From assembly GCA_037127255.1 (NCBI GenBank), contig JBANSL010000004.1:89901627-89965626 (forward strand): 64,000 nucleotides of DNA. Reading direction: 5' to 3'. Shown here piece by piece: positions 38,723 to 48,409 of the stretch (positions are counted from its first letter, which is position 1; every line of letters starts with the position of its first letter). The notes under the pieces are model-generated. The model was not told the DNA's origin. It saw nothing but the letters and a program-made list of their open reading frames with translations, and did not search any database. Position numbers and translations under genes: made by a program. Source of the stretch: Persicaria tinctoria. Taxonomy: Eukaryota; Streptophyta; Magnoliopsida; Caryophyllales; Polygonaceae.

Positions 38723-41700
38723 TTGTGGACGGATGTCCTTAACAGCATCCCACCTTGCCTAGTGCAAAGTATTTTGGATTTTTCATTTTTTGAGATTTTC
38801 ATATTTTTTCGTGTACTAACCCCTTTGAAAAAAGCCAAAAATTTGCCCAAATTTAAGCTTGGGAAAAATGGTTTTTTAGCCCTTTTAGAGGAGGAATTCT
38901 CTGAAAACCTCCTCAGTAAAGTCGTAGCTATCGAAGTTAGCTGTCCCAGGAGTCCTCAAACGGCCCGATTGGACCAACGGATCTCAAGTTATTCAAAAAA
39001 TACTGAGCATGTGTCCGCAACGGGTGTTCAGAGGGACATTACCGCAATTCCGGGCCCATTTGGACATCCCGGGCGGGAGTTTTGTGGACGGATGTCCTTA
39101 ACGGCATCCCACCTTGCCTAGTGCAAAGTATTTTGGATTTTTCATTTTTTGAGATTTTCATATTTTTTCGTGTACTAACCCCTTTGAAAAAAGCCGAAAA
39201 TTTGCCCAAATTTAAGCCTGGGAAAAATGGTTTTTTAGCCCTTTTAGAGGAGGAATTCTCTGAAAACCTCCTCAGTAAAGTCGTAGCTATCGAAGTTAGC
39301 TGTCCCAGGAGTCCTCAAACGGCCCGATTGGACCAACGGATCTCAAGTTATTCAAAAAATACCGAGCATGTGTCCGCAACGGGTGTTCAGAGGGACATTA
39401 CCGCAATTCCGGGCCCATTTGGACATCCCGGGCGGGAGTTTTGTGGACGGATGTCCTTAACAGCATCCCACCTTGCCTAGTGCAAAGTATTTTGGATTTT
39501 TCATTTTTTGAGATTTTCATATTTTTTCGTGTACTAACCCCTTTGAAAAAAGCAGAAAATTTGCCCAAATTTAAGCCTGGGAAAAATGGTTTTTTAGCCC
39601 TTTTAGAGGAGGAATTCTCTGAAAACCTCCTCAGTAAAGTCGTAGCTATCGAAGTTAGCTGTCCCAGGAGTCCTCAAACGGCCCGATTGGACCAACGGAT
39701 CTCAAGTTATTCAAAAAATACCGAGCATGTGTCCGCAACGGGTGTTCAGAGGGACATTACCGCAATTCCGGGCCCATTTGGACATCCCGGGCGGGAGTTT
39801 TGTGGACGGATGTCCTTAACAGCATCCCACCTTGCCTAGTGCAAAGTATTTTGGATTTTTCATTTTTTGAGATTTTCATATTTTTTCGTGTACTAACCCC
39901 TTTGAAAAAGCCGAAAATTTGCCCAAATTTAAGCCTGGGAAAAATGGTTTTTTAGCCCTTTTGGAGGAGGAATTCTCTGAAAACCTCCTCAGTAAAGTCG
40001 TAGCTATCGAAGTTAGCTGTCCCAGGAGTCCTCAAACGGCCCGATTGGACCAACGGATCTCAAGTTATTCAAAAAATACCGAGCATGTGTCCGCAACGGG
40101 TGTTCAGAGGGACATTACCGCAATTCCGGGCCCATTTGGACATCCCGGGCGGGAGTTTTGTGGACGGATGTCCTTAACAGCATCCCACCTTGCCTAGTGC
40201 AAAGTATTTTGGATTTTTCATTTTTAGAGATTTTCATATTTTTTCGTGTACTAACCCCTTTGAAAAAAGCCGAAAATTTGCCCAAATTTAAGCTTGGGAA
40301 AAATGGTTTTTTAGCCCTTTTAGAGGAGGAATTCTCTGAAAACCTCCATAGTAAAGTCGTAGCTATCGAAGTTAGCTTTCCCAGGAGTCCTCAAACGGCC
40401 CGATTGGACCAACGGATCTCAAGTTATTCAAAAAATACCGAGCATGTGTCCGCAACGGGTGTTCAGAGGGACATTACCGCAATTCCGGGCCAATTTGGAC
40501 ATCCCGGGCGGGAGTTTTGTGGACGGATGTCCTTAACAGCATCCCACCTTGCCTAGTGCAAAGTATTTTGTATTTTTCATTTTTTGAGATTTACATATTT
40601 TTTCGTGTACTAACCCCTTTGAAAAAAGCCGAAAATTTGCCCAAATTTAAGCCTGGGAAAAATGGTTTTTTAGCCCTTTTAGAGGAGGAATTCTCTGAAA
40701 ACCTCCTCAGTAAAGTCGTAGCTATCGAAGTTAGCTGTCCCAGGAGTCCTCAAACGGCCCGATTGGACCAACGGATCTCAAGTTATTCAAAAAATACCGA
40801 GCATGTGTCCGCAACGGGTGTTCAGAGGGACATTACCGCAATTCCGGGCCCATTTGGACATCCCGGGCGGGAGTTTTGTGGACGGATGTCCTTAACAGCA
40901 TCCCACCTTGCCTAGTGCAAAGTATTTTGGATTTTTCATTTTTTGAGATTTTCATATTTTTTCGTGTACTAACCCCTTTGAAAAAAGCCGAAAATTTGCC
41001 CAAATTTAAGCCTGGGAAAAATGATTTTTTAGCCCTTTTAGAGGAGGAATTCTCTGAAAACCTCCTCAGTAAAGTCGTAGCTATCGAAGTTAGCTGTCCC
41101 AGGAGTCCTCACACGGCCCGATTGTACCAACGGATCTCAAGTTATTCAAAAAATACCGAGCATGTGTCCGCAACGGGTGTTCAGAGGGACATTACCGCAA
41201 TTCCGGGCCCATTTGGACATCCCGGGCGGGAGTTTTGTGGACGGATGTCCTTAACAGCATCCCACCTTGCCTAGTGCAAAGTATTTTGGATTTTTCATTT
41301 TTTGAGATTTTCATATTTTTTCGTGTACTAACCCATTTGAAAAAAGCCGAAAATTTGCCCAAATTTAAGCCTGGGAAAAATGGTTTTTTAGCCCTTTTAG
41401 AGGAGGAATTCTCTGAAAACCTCCATAGTAAAGTCGTAGCTATCGAAGTTAGCTTTCCCAGGAGTCCTCAAACGGCCCGATTGGACCAACGGATCTCAAG
41501 TTATTCAAAAAATACCGAGCATGTGTCCGCAACGGGTGTTCAGAGGGACATTACCGCAATTCCGGGCCAATTTGGACATCCCGGGCGGGAGTTTTGTGGA
41601 CGGATGTCCTTAACAGCATCCCACCTTGCCTAGTGCAAAGTATTTTGTATTTTTCATTTTTTGAGATTTACATATTTTTTCGTGTACTAACCCCTTTGAA

Positions 41701-42169
41701 AAAAGCCGAAAATTTGCCCAAATTTAAGCCTGGGAAAAATGGTTTTTTAGCCCTTTTAGAGGAGGAATTCTCTGAAAACCTCCTCAGTAAAGTCGTAGCT
41801 ATCGAAGTTAGCTGTCCCAGGAGTCCTCAAACGGCCCGATTGGACCAACGGATCTCAAGTTATTCAAAAAATACCGAGCATGTGTCCGCAACGGGTGTTC
41901 AGAGGGACATTACCGCAATTCCGGGCCCATTTGGACATCCCGGGCGGGAGATTTGTGGACGGATGTCCTTAACAGCATCCCACCTTGCCTAGTGCAAAGT
42001 ATTTTGGATTTTTCATTTTTTGAGATTTTCATATTTTTTCGTGTACTAACCCCTTTGAAAAAAGCCGAAAATTTGCCCAAATTTAAGCCTGGGAAAAATG
42101 GTTTTTTAGCCCTTTTAGAGGAGGAATTCTCTGAAAACCTCCATAGTAAAGTCGTAGCTATCGAAGTTA

Positions 42170-42212
42170 GCTGTCCCAGGAGGACATCCAGCCCTTTTAG
42201 AGGAGGACATCC
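42170..42212 (+). other. Rearranged satellite monomer junction near the array edge
   Basis: The penultimate full monomer is only 272 bp. After CTGTCCCAGGAG the sequence jumps to GACATCC, then to a displaced copy of AGCCCTTTTAGAGGAGGA (normally about 75 bp upstream in the unit), and rejoins at CATCCCGGGC. The net loss is 87 bp, together with an inserted templated patch. Short shared words (GGAGGA, GACATCC) at the joints suggest template switching. Confidence 0.85.
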
Positions 42213-42680
42213 CGGGCGGGAGTTTTGTGGACGGATGTCCTTAACAGCATCCCACCTTGCCTAGTGCAAAGTATTTTGGATTTTTCATTTTTTGAGATTT
42301 TCATATTTTTTCGTGTACTAACCCCTTTGAAAAAAGCCGAAAATTTGCCCAAATTTAAGCGTGGGAAAAATGGTTTTTTAGCCCTTTTAGAGGAGGAATT
42401 CTCTGAAAACCTCCATAGTAAAGTCGTAGCTATCGAAGTTAGCTTTCCCAGGAGTCCTCAAACGGCCCGATTGGACCAACGGATCTCAAGTTATTCAAAA
42501 AATACCGAGCATGTGTCCGCAACGGGTGTTCAGAGGGACATTACCGCAATTCCGGGCCAATTTGGACATCCCGGGCGGGAGTTTTGTGGACGGATGTCCT
42601 TAACAGCATCCCACCTTGCCTAGTGCAAAGTATTTTGTATTTTTCATTTTTTGAGATTTACATATTTTTTCGTGTACTAA

Positions 42681-43522
42681 CATATATATACAAAAAGTTT
42701 AAAACTTAAAAAAAACATGATCAAAGTACACATATTTTTTTAATTTTTTTTTTGAAAAAAAAAAATTTACCAGACCCTGCCTTTATGCGGGATTTACTGG
42801 GATGTTGTTGTTGTTTTTTCAAAAAAAATTAAACTTGTTTTAAAAAAACATATGAACGAATCTTTGATCTATTTGTTACTTTTTTTTATATTAATGTCAG
42901 ATGTATTTAATCCTAGACATGTGTTAATTTAAGGGTAAAAAAATCATAGATCCATTCATGAGAATAACTCATGTTGCTCATGTGCTCGATGTATATATCC
43001 ATTCTGAAACCAAACTTCAGGATACAAATATTTTTGCATTGTGGGCCGAGTAACTGGAAAATGGGCTGGGCCGTAAATTTTTAACTTGTTGGGCCTCATT
43101 CATGGACATGTCATTTGTCTGTTGTTGTGTGTGATCCAAACGAGGTCCATCCGTGTAGGCCAAAACTAATGAAGGATGACAGAAACTATAAGTTCATAGT
43201 TCTGAAATGATGTTGTTGTATCCACCGGTTGCATATGTGCTTCACGGTGACGTATCTTTGATCCGTTCATTACTTTTGAAACACTAACGAATCTAAGATC
43301 TATCAAGTTGAACAGATCCATAATCTATTACCTTGACAAATTGGAGATTTCGAATTGGGGATCTGTTTACCTATGGACGGATAATGAATCCGTTTGTGTT
43401 AAATTGCAATTTCGAATAGAAAATTGCATATTTTTCCTATGCTACAAAGACCCTAAAAAAAACTCTTATTCAATCAAATCTCATATACTTTGATTACACT
43501 CCTTCCCTATCTAGCTTACAAT
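42681..43522. other. Satellite-gene spacer
   Basis: The array stops inside a monomer at GTGTACTAAC and is followed by ATATATATAC and a T-rich/A-rich stretch (42735-42770) able to fold on itself. The rest is AT-rich unique-looking DNA. I see no gene; the 61-codon frame at 43308-43493 has no recognisable feature. A cluster of TGGGCY motifs at 43042-43095 is listed separately. Confidence 0.7.
43042..43095 (+). promoter_or_regulatory. Cluster of four site II-like TGGGCY motifs
   Basis: TGGGCC at 43042-43047, TGGGCT at 43062-43067, TGGGCC at 43067-43072 and TGGGCC at 43090-43095. Such clusters are typical of plant promoters for cell-division and translation genes (TCP factor sites). No plus-strand gene follows, so this may be a promoter remnant, a site from a transposon, or chance. 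Confidence 0.35.
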
Positions 43523-44262
43523 CTATGGTAAATCTGGACCCATTGTTGCTGATGGCTCAATCTCAATGTGCAAAACATGTTCATCTCTTGGGAGATCTCC
43601 GACCACCGGCCCTTGATCCGGGTAGTTGCCAATGCCATCATCAACACTACCCTCCTGATGATGTGGCTGAAGCACTGCAGAGGTGATGATATGGCACCTG
43701 CAAAGCGGACATGTGGCGTTCTTCTGTAGCCAGTCTCGTATGCAATCAGTGTGGAACACGTGTTTACAGTATCGGACTTGTCGAAGCTCCTGCTTCAGCT
43801 CAAACTCTCCCAAGCACACACAGCACCTGCACCATCACACATTGTGCTGATTGCTTACTTTGTGCTTATAATCTAAAAAAGTAAGGTGTTGTTCAGACTT
43901 ACTGAGAGTCCTTTGCTCTTAGTTCTTCGTCAAATTGGATCACTATGAGCTTATCTCTCAGATCCTCTTTTATGCCCTCTTCTTGCAGAGGCTGCAAGAG
44001 ATCATCAAAACCTGTTAATTGGCAGCAATGAAACAGTAAAACCAAGAAGAGGTAGAGATCTTACTGATGGGATTAAGATAAAATCTTGATTCGAAGCTGA
44101 TGGATGTGGTGAGAGTGAGAGATCTGAAGCTCTTTTCTTGAGATAGAACAAGTAAAAAAGCAGAAACAACATCATGGAAAAGAGGATTGGGATTGAGAAT
44201 ATGAAGGCTTGGTAGAGCTTCAGTTGAAACACCTGTGGATACAAGCTGTTGTTACTACTCAT
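43523..44262 (-). CDS. RHA4A: RING-H2 finger E3 ubiquitin ligase, RHA4A-like, three exons
   Basis: Predicted exons on the minus strand are 44262-44065, 43991-43903 and 43826-43523, giving 196 residues. Both introns have GT and AG ends and the joined frame is open. Residues 15-41 form one hydrophobic membrane segment followed by KKR. The RING-H2 domain spans about residues 97-142 with spacing C-x2-C-x15-C-x-H-x2-H-x2-C-x10-C-x2-C, starting at the Cys of QCCVCLGEFELK; the exon 2/3 junction splits the preceding Gln codon. The N-terminal stretch QLKLYQAFIFSIPI and the RING context resemble Arabidopsis RHA4A as I remember it. By family knowledge it should be a membrane-anchored ubiquitin ligase that binds an E2 through the RING; the substrate is unknown. 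The acidic C-terminal tail is unrecognised. An alternative acceptor 20 nt upstream in intron 1 would introduce an early stop. The stop codon lies about 840 bp from the satellite array. Confidence 0.87.
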
Positions 44263-44335
44263 CAGTGCTTTTTCACTTGTTCTTACTGGAAAAACAACAA
44301 CTGAAAACTGACCTAAACTGTGAACTGCAATAGGA

Positions 44336-44343
44336 CTTATATA
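44336..44343 (-). promoter_or_regulatory. TATA box of the RING-H2 gene
   Basis: TATATAAG on the minus strand, about 75 bp upstream of the ATG at 44262. This is a plausible distance for a plant core promoter with a short 5' leader. Confidence 0.6.
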
Positions 44344-44345
44344 AG

Positions 44346-45742
44346 AACACAGCAGGTACTTTAGATTTGAAAGGACATTAAATTATGATTAAAATTCTTT
44401 TTTTTTTTTTTTGTAGATTTAAAAAATGGAGGGAGGTTAATGTAGATGTAACTTTTGATCAACCACACATGCCTCATGATGGTACATTTGATCTTTTACA
44501 ATTGTTTAATTTATTTATTTTTGCCTTTCACAGGACAAGCCCATGAAGTTCCACTGAAACATCAAACATGGGTCCCTATTAATACTGAAGGTGAAGGCAT
44601 ATCAGCATATGCCTACTTGCTAAAGTATGTAGTGAGATCAAGCAGCATCTCAAATTAACTGTTCTTCATTCTCTTTCTCTTGGGTGGATTGAGATCTGCT
44701 GAAAAGTACTAGATTTCCACTTTAGATAAGTAAAAGTTCAGATCGAGTAAAGGGTCAGAGTAGCGTAAGGGTTCGTTGGGCACAGACTCCTTATCAGCAA
44801 TCAACACATTGTATCAAACGGACTTAAAATACTGCTTTCCTGTGAGCTTTCAATCAAGTTGGGCAAGTTTTTGTTTAAGAAAAATTTCAAGATTAAATGA
44901 CTAATCTTTTTTTTTTTTTGTCTTATTCCATTATCTTTTTGCTTATGGAAGTTTTGTGGATAGTTGGCATGTCAATAGATCTAATCAAATACCAAACTTG
45001 TTCACAGTGATGCACTAAAAAAGGGAAGGCAACAAGGTAGCTTAACCTCAACTTCAATCACATTGACATCTCACTTCCTTGCAGGTAAAAATCTCCCATC
45101 TTTAACCTACACTGTAATAAGCCAGTCATTCATAATCTCTTTGTTGCAGGTGGCTTTGGTAAACCTCATTAATCAAGTGAAAATCAACCTTTTTCATTCA
45201 TGTGAACAGCAAAGCAAAACTTTCATTTATTATCAACAAACATTCAAGATTACCTTTTAGCCTTTTATTGTGGGGATGGCATTGGTAGGTAATATTTAAT
45301 TTAATGTCAGAGAAAAAAAAGGCAAGAAAAAAGTGGCCTTAAAAATTCCTTAATACCAGCATTAAGAAGTGGTTAACAGAACATATAGCAAATGTCTCTT
45401 ACTGATTGTATTATTTCAAATACAGAACATATTCTCAGTGTTACTGTTGGGTTTAATGTCATCCAAATATCATCTATGAATGATTTTAGACCGATAAAGG
45501 TGATTTTGAGGATATACATCCATGTAGCTGATGCTGCTCATCCATGTACCAATCCAAAACCTACCCATATGGTGTCTGATGAAGCTCTCAAGAATCAGTT
45601 AATAGTTTACACAGGATGATTAAGAAAAAAATTAACAGGAGAATAGATATGAAAACATACAGTGACTGATGTAAAAAATCTCTCTTTTGTTCTTCCGATT
45701 ACCGGAGAGTACATGTGAAAAGTTTTAGGAATGATCTCACTC
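44346..45742. other. Intergenic region between the RING gene and RPS6
   Basis: About 1.4 kb, AT-rich with several poly-T runs. Short frames at 44455-44658, 45063-45260 and 45392-45619 (plus strand) show no domain I recognise. A pyrimidine tract ending in CACAG at about 44534 precedes the phrase GQAHEVPLKHQTWVP, which looks exon-like, but no partner exon is visible. The right end should hold the 3' UTR of RPS6; I see no clear AATAAA signal. Confidence 0.5.
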
Positions 45743-47412
45743 TCAGTATTTCCTCTTCCTTATCTTGAAGTTGGTTGATCTTATAACATCATCGTCCGTC
45801 TTCAATGTCTCATCTAGAATGCCCATGGATTCAGCTTTCGTGAAATAGGTGAACAGTAGATAAATGCCGTCCAAGTAAGTGTTGGTCTCTCCTGCTTTAT
45901 TCTTCTTTTTGATGCTGTACGCCAGGGGAATGACGCCTCTGTTGAAGACTTCGACGTACATGCCACCTCCAGCAACAAGCAACTGCAAAACGATGACAAT
46001 GCATATGCGAATTGAACATAGAATTCAGCAAAGGTTAATGGACCAATAAAAGTTTCAATGCTGAAAGAAGCCACAAAGCCTAACGTGGAATTTGTTAACT
46101 GATAAATTGACCTCAAAACAAACAATCAGTGTGTAATAACTCCCCGAAATTGAGCTGCTATGCTTTTCTTTTGGTAACTTTGACCGCTATTGAACAAACT
46201 TAAAATAAGGTCCACGCTAACTCCTTGCATATCTCAAAATGACAGTATGGAGGTACTGAAACCTGAATACGTAACATATGCATAAAATCACCATCCTTAA
46301 ACTAATGGCGAAGCACTTCCAAGTTCCAATATTCTCAGTGACTCAGTGCAACAAGGAACTTAATCTTAATACCTGCTTCTATCATTCATCCCAAAACTGC
46401 GGGATTTGAAATCTCAATCAGAACTCAGAAGAAATATTCAATCCATCCAGCCCTCTAACTTCACAAATACAAGTTGTCAAGTTTATATTCTAAACTATGC
46501 TCTATAGTTAGGCTCCGTTTGGTATCGATATCTAGTGTTGGGTATAATCCAATATCAATATCACTTTATATCAAAATTTCCATTTTCTTAGCCTATTTGA
46601 TATACATTTTATATCTAGATATCGATATCAATACCAAACGGGGTCTTAGGGATTGTGCTGAATTAAAAAAATAAAAACACAATTGAAAAAAATGCCCCCA
46701 TGCAGGATCGAACTACAGACCTTCAGTTTACAAGACTGACGCTCTACCACTGAGCTATAGGGGCTTTCATGCCTAATTTCTAATCCCCTCTTGTTTTGTT
46801 CGATCTCAGTTCAATCAACTAACAAATTGGAACTGGGAACATCACAAACCCTAACCCTAATTGCTACTTATTTAAGCTAGCAATGGCTTACAATCAAACA
46901 ATGCAATCAAGTCCACAAGCACGCAAAGACTTCAGAGAACAATCAAGGAAACAAATTTAACAATAAAACCCTCCGAAATTGAAACGAGCGACAAATTTGA
47001 ACTGAGCGAGCGGAGCATTTACCTCTTCGTACTTCTGAGTGAGAGTGAGGCGCTCGTCTTCAGTCATATCAGGTCTGAGAACCGCCATGGTCTCGTACTT
47101 ACGGAGTCCCGGGGGGCACTGGATCTCCGGCCGTTCCTCCTCATCCGCGAGCGCTAATCCGCCTGATCCCGGGGGAGAATTGGAGTCGTCATCGTCTTCG
47201 TCGGCGCCGGCGAACCCGCCTTCGAAGAAAGAGGCCGAGAAATCGAAGGTCTGAGCTCTCACGGATAGGCGTCTGCAGCTGTGGATGTTTCGGTCGCGGG
47301 TGAGGGAGAGAGAATTGGCGGCGGGGGAGAGGAGACGGGCGGGGTATTGGCGGTGGAAGGAGGAAGAGGGAGAAGGCGATGGAAGAGTGGAGGAGAGAGA
47401 AACGGAAGCCAT
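45743..47412 (-). CDS. RPS6: Chloroplast 30S ribosomal protein S6 (bS6c), two exons
   Basis: Exon 1 is 47412-47023 (130 codons, ending ...QKYEE) and exon 2 is 45982-45743 (79 codons plus stop), joined in phase 0 across a 1040-bp intron with GTAAAT donor and TTTTGCAG acceptor. The product is 209 residues, close to plant plastid S6. Residues 1-52 are Ser/Arg-rich with few acids, as in a chloroplast transit peptide. Residues 67-100 are an acidic, Gly/Pro-rich linker. The S6 fold follows, from RKYETMAVLRPDMTEDE, through VAGGGMYVEVFNRGVIPLAY, to the basic tail FKIRKRKY. S6 binds 16S rRNA with S18 in the small subunit platform. The frame is open upstream to 47499, but the ATG at 47412 starts the expected transit peptide. 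The intron contains a tRNA-Thr gene, a MITE and a telo-box. Site II motifs lie 110-160 bp upstream. Confidence 0.95.
46511..46645. mobile_element. Tourist-like (PIF/Harbinger) MITE in the RPS6 intron
   Basis: A 135-bp element flanked by TTA duplications at 46508-46510 and 46646-46648. The inverted ends are GGCTCCGTTTGGTAT on the left and the complement of GACCCCGTTTGGTAT on the right, extending imperfectly through GATATC-rich sequence so most of the element can fold back. The GGCTCCGTTTGG-type end and the TTA target are typical of PIF/Harbinger MITEs. There is no coding capacity. Confidence 0.85.
46686..46692 (-). terminator. Pol III terminator of tRNA-Thr
   Basis: Seven T on the minus strand directly after the tRNA discriminator base. 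This is the expected oligo-T stop for RNA polymerase III and supports an active gene. Confidence 0.8.
46693..46764 (-). tRNA. tRNA-Thr (anticodon UGU)
   Basis: A complete cloverleaf on the minus strand. The acceptor stem GCCCCTA pairs with TGGGGGC (one U-G pair), with discriminator A. The D arm is GCTC/GAGC. The anticodon stem TCAGT/ACTGA encloses CTTGTAA, with anticodon TGT. The T arm TGTAG/CTGCA encloses TTCGATC. Box A TAGCTCAGTGG and box B AGTTCGATCC are intact. There is no intron and CCA is not encoded. It reads as a nuclear rather than plastid tRNA. It lies inside the RPS6 intron on the same strand, so Pol II and Pol III units overlap. Confidence 0.93.
46846..46860 (+). promoter_or_regulatory. 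Telo-box (AAACCCTAACCCTAA)
   Basis: Two plant telomere-type units, about 82 bp upstream of the tRNA-Thr gene and 160 bp inside the RPS6 intron. Telo-boxes are common near the 5' ends of plant translation-apparatus genes, where they act with site II motifs. The position just downstream of exon 1 fits that use for RPS6. Confidence 0.5.
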
Positions 47413-47522
47413 GGGAGTGAACTGTGAAGATGGTAAGAAAGGAGAGGAAGAAGGTGCGAAGTAGATAGATAGATAAGGGAAAGACAGAAGTGGCCCCACC
47501 GGTTTTCAATTCCTGGAGTATT

Positions 47523-47572
47523 TGGGCTTTATGGGCCAGGCCCGCTTCAGCTTCAAGAGGCTTATTAGCCCA
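47523..47572 (-). promoter_or_regulatory. RPS6: Site II (TGGGCY) motifs upstream of RPS6
   Basis: TGGGCT at 47523-47528 and TGGGCC at 47532-47537 read on the plus strand; the complement of TGGGCT lies at 47567-47572. They are 110-160 bp upstream of the RPS6 ATG with no clear TATA box, the usual layout of plant ribosomal protein promoters. Confidence 0.55.
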
Positions 47573-47579
47573 ATTACCT

Positions 47580-48100
47580 TGTTTGAAAGGAAGTGTACTA
47601 CTAGTGATTTTTTTATGTCAAATTCCATAAAATCAATCCTAAATAGAAAATGGTAGAAAATCACCCTTTAAAAGCTAAATGTTTTGCAAAAATCAACCTT
47701 CTCGCCTTTTACGTTAAGTTTGATAATAAAAGTCCAAAATTACTATTTTTTCATTCATAACCACCAATATTCTAATTTATCTCTTGGCAATTTCCAACCG
47801 TTTCACCTTTAATTTAGTTGATTCGTAGTTATCCTTGATTTAGTTGGTTCGAGGTTATCTCATGTGTTTATCTTTTGCCTCTCGATCTTCTCCTTAAATG
47901 AAAAATGAAAGTGGTTGAAGGGTGATTGATCCCTTTATTATCCACTTCTTATAATTGGTGGAAAATCATCATTATATATACTAATTGAAAGTTACTAATA
48001 TTTAAATAAAAATAATAAATAATTTCAATTCCACATAAGAAGGGGCTGTAAAATAATAGACTACAAAAATAGGCTATATAATCTTCACCTATATACTCTC
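47580..48100. other. AT-rich intergenic DNA without recognised features
   Basis: No gene, RNA gene or complete transposon recognised. Poly-A/T-rich and low in GC. Confidence 0.5.
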
Positions 48101-48358
48101 TAGCATATACCAAAATTCATACGGAATTGGTAGTGCTCGGCTCGCCTTTCAATTCACTAGTTTCTTCGACTGAAGTGTTGACTTCTGGCTTCCCATGGTC
48201 TCATTGAAGTCTTCTTTTCCTTCCTACTTCAGTCTATTATGAATCATCGATTTGTTGTTTCTTTTCATTGTTTTTGTTTGAAATAGTGTTTCTGTTTGTC
48301 GGTTTTGTTGGTCTCTCGAGAATCAGACTTGTCTGAATTATTACTTTAATTAAAAAAA
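48101..48358 (+). mobile_element. Probable short A-tailed retroposon (3' part)
   Basis: T/G-rich sequence ending in a small hairpin (TCAGA-CTTG-TCTGA, 48323-48336), then GAATTATTACTTTAATTAAAAAAA. The tail GAATTATTAC matches the 3' end of the retroposon ending at 55978 and resembles the LINE end at 63662. The left boundary is a guess and no target duplication was found. Confidence 0.45.
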
Positions 48359-48409
48359 TCCTCTTAGGCACATGAATATATTGACCGTAAATATGGTATT
48401 AGATGTACT

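Larger units (their letters stand above)
1..42680 (+). repeat. 359-bp satellite DNA array, about 119 monomers
   Basis: Head-to-tail tandem repeat filling two thirds of the window, all in one orientation. Landmarks such as the GTGGACGG motif recur every 359 bp, or 358 bp in 18 units that have five instead of six A in the GAAAAAAGCC tract. Between the first landmark (about 327) and the last (about 42584) the arithmetic fits 99 units of 359, 18 of 358 and one of 272 bp. Each unit has a CCCGGG and a GAATTC site; a subset has AAGCTT. Differences between monomers fall at a few fixed sites, so identity is very high and homogenisation recent. The length is close to two nucleosome repeats, common for plant satellites. 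I do not recognise the family by name. It could be centromeric, pericentromeric or subtelomeric; the window cannot decide. No transposon interrupts it. Confidence 0.98.

Noticed and set aside
7..42623. More than 100 recurring frames of 73-139 codons in the satellite, and two minus-strand frames at 1002-1256 and 2797-3051
   Set aside because: They repeat with the satellite period, cross monomer borders, lack any domain, and depend only on the monomer sequence. They are not genes.
1..42680. A CRISPR-like or gene-family array
   Set aside because: The units are contiguous with no unique spacers, far too long, and in a plant nuclear context.
44455..44658. Possible exon after CACAG (GQAHEVPLKHQTWVP)
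   Set aside because: An acceptor-like tract precedes it, but no donor, partner exon or known family could be found.
46693..46764. A chloroplast tRNA inserted into the nucleus
   Set aside because: The stem sequences fit the nuclear tRNA-Thr(UGU) type rather than the plastid trnT genes as I know them, no flanking plastid DNA is visible, and a Pol III terminator follows.
47039..47254. Plus-strand frame of 71 codons
   Set aside because: It is antisense to RPS6 exon 1, whose plastid S6 motifs are unmistakable.
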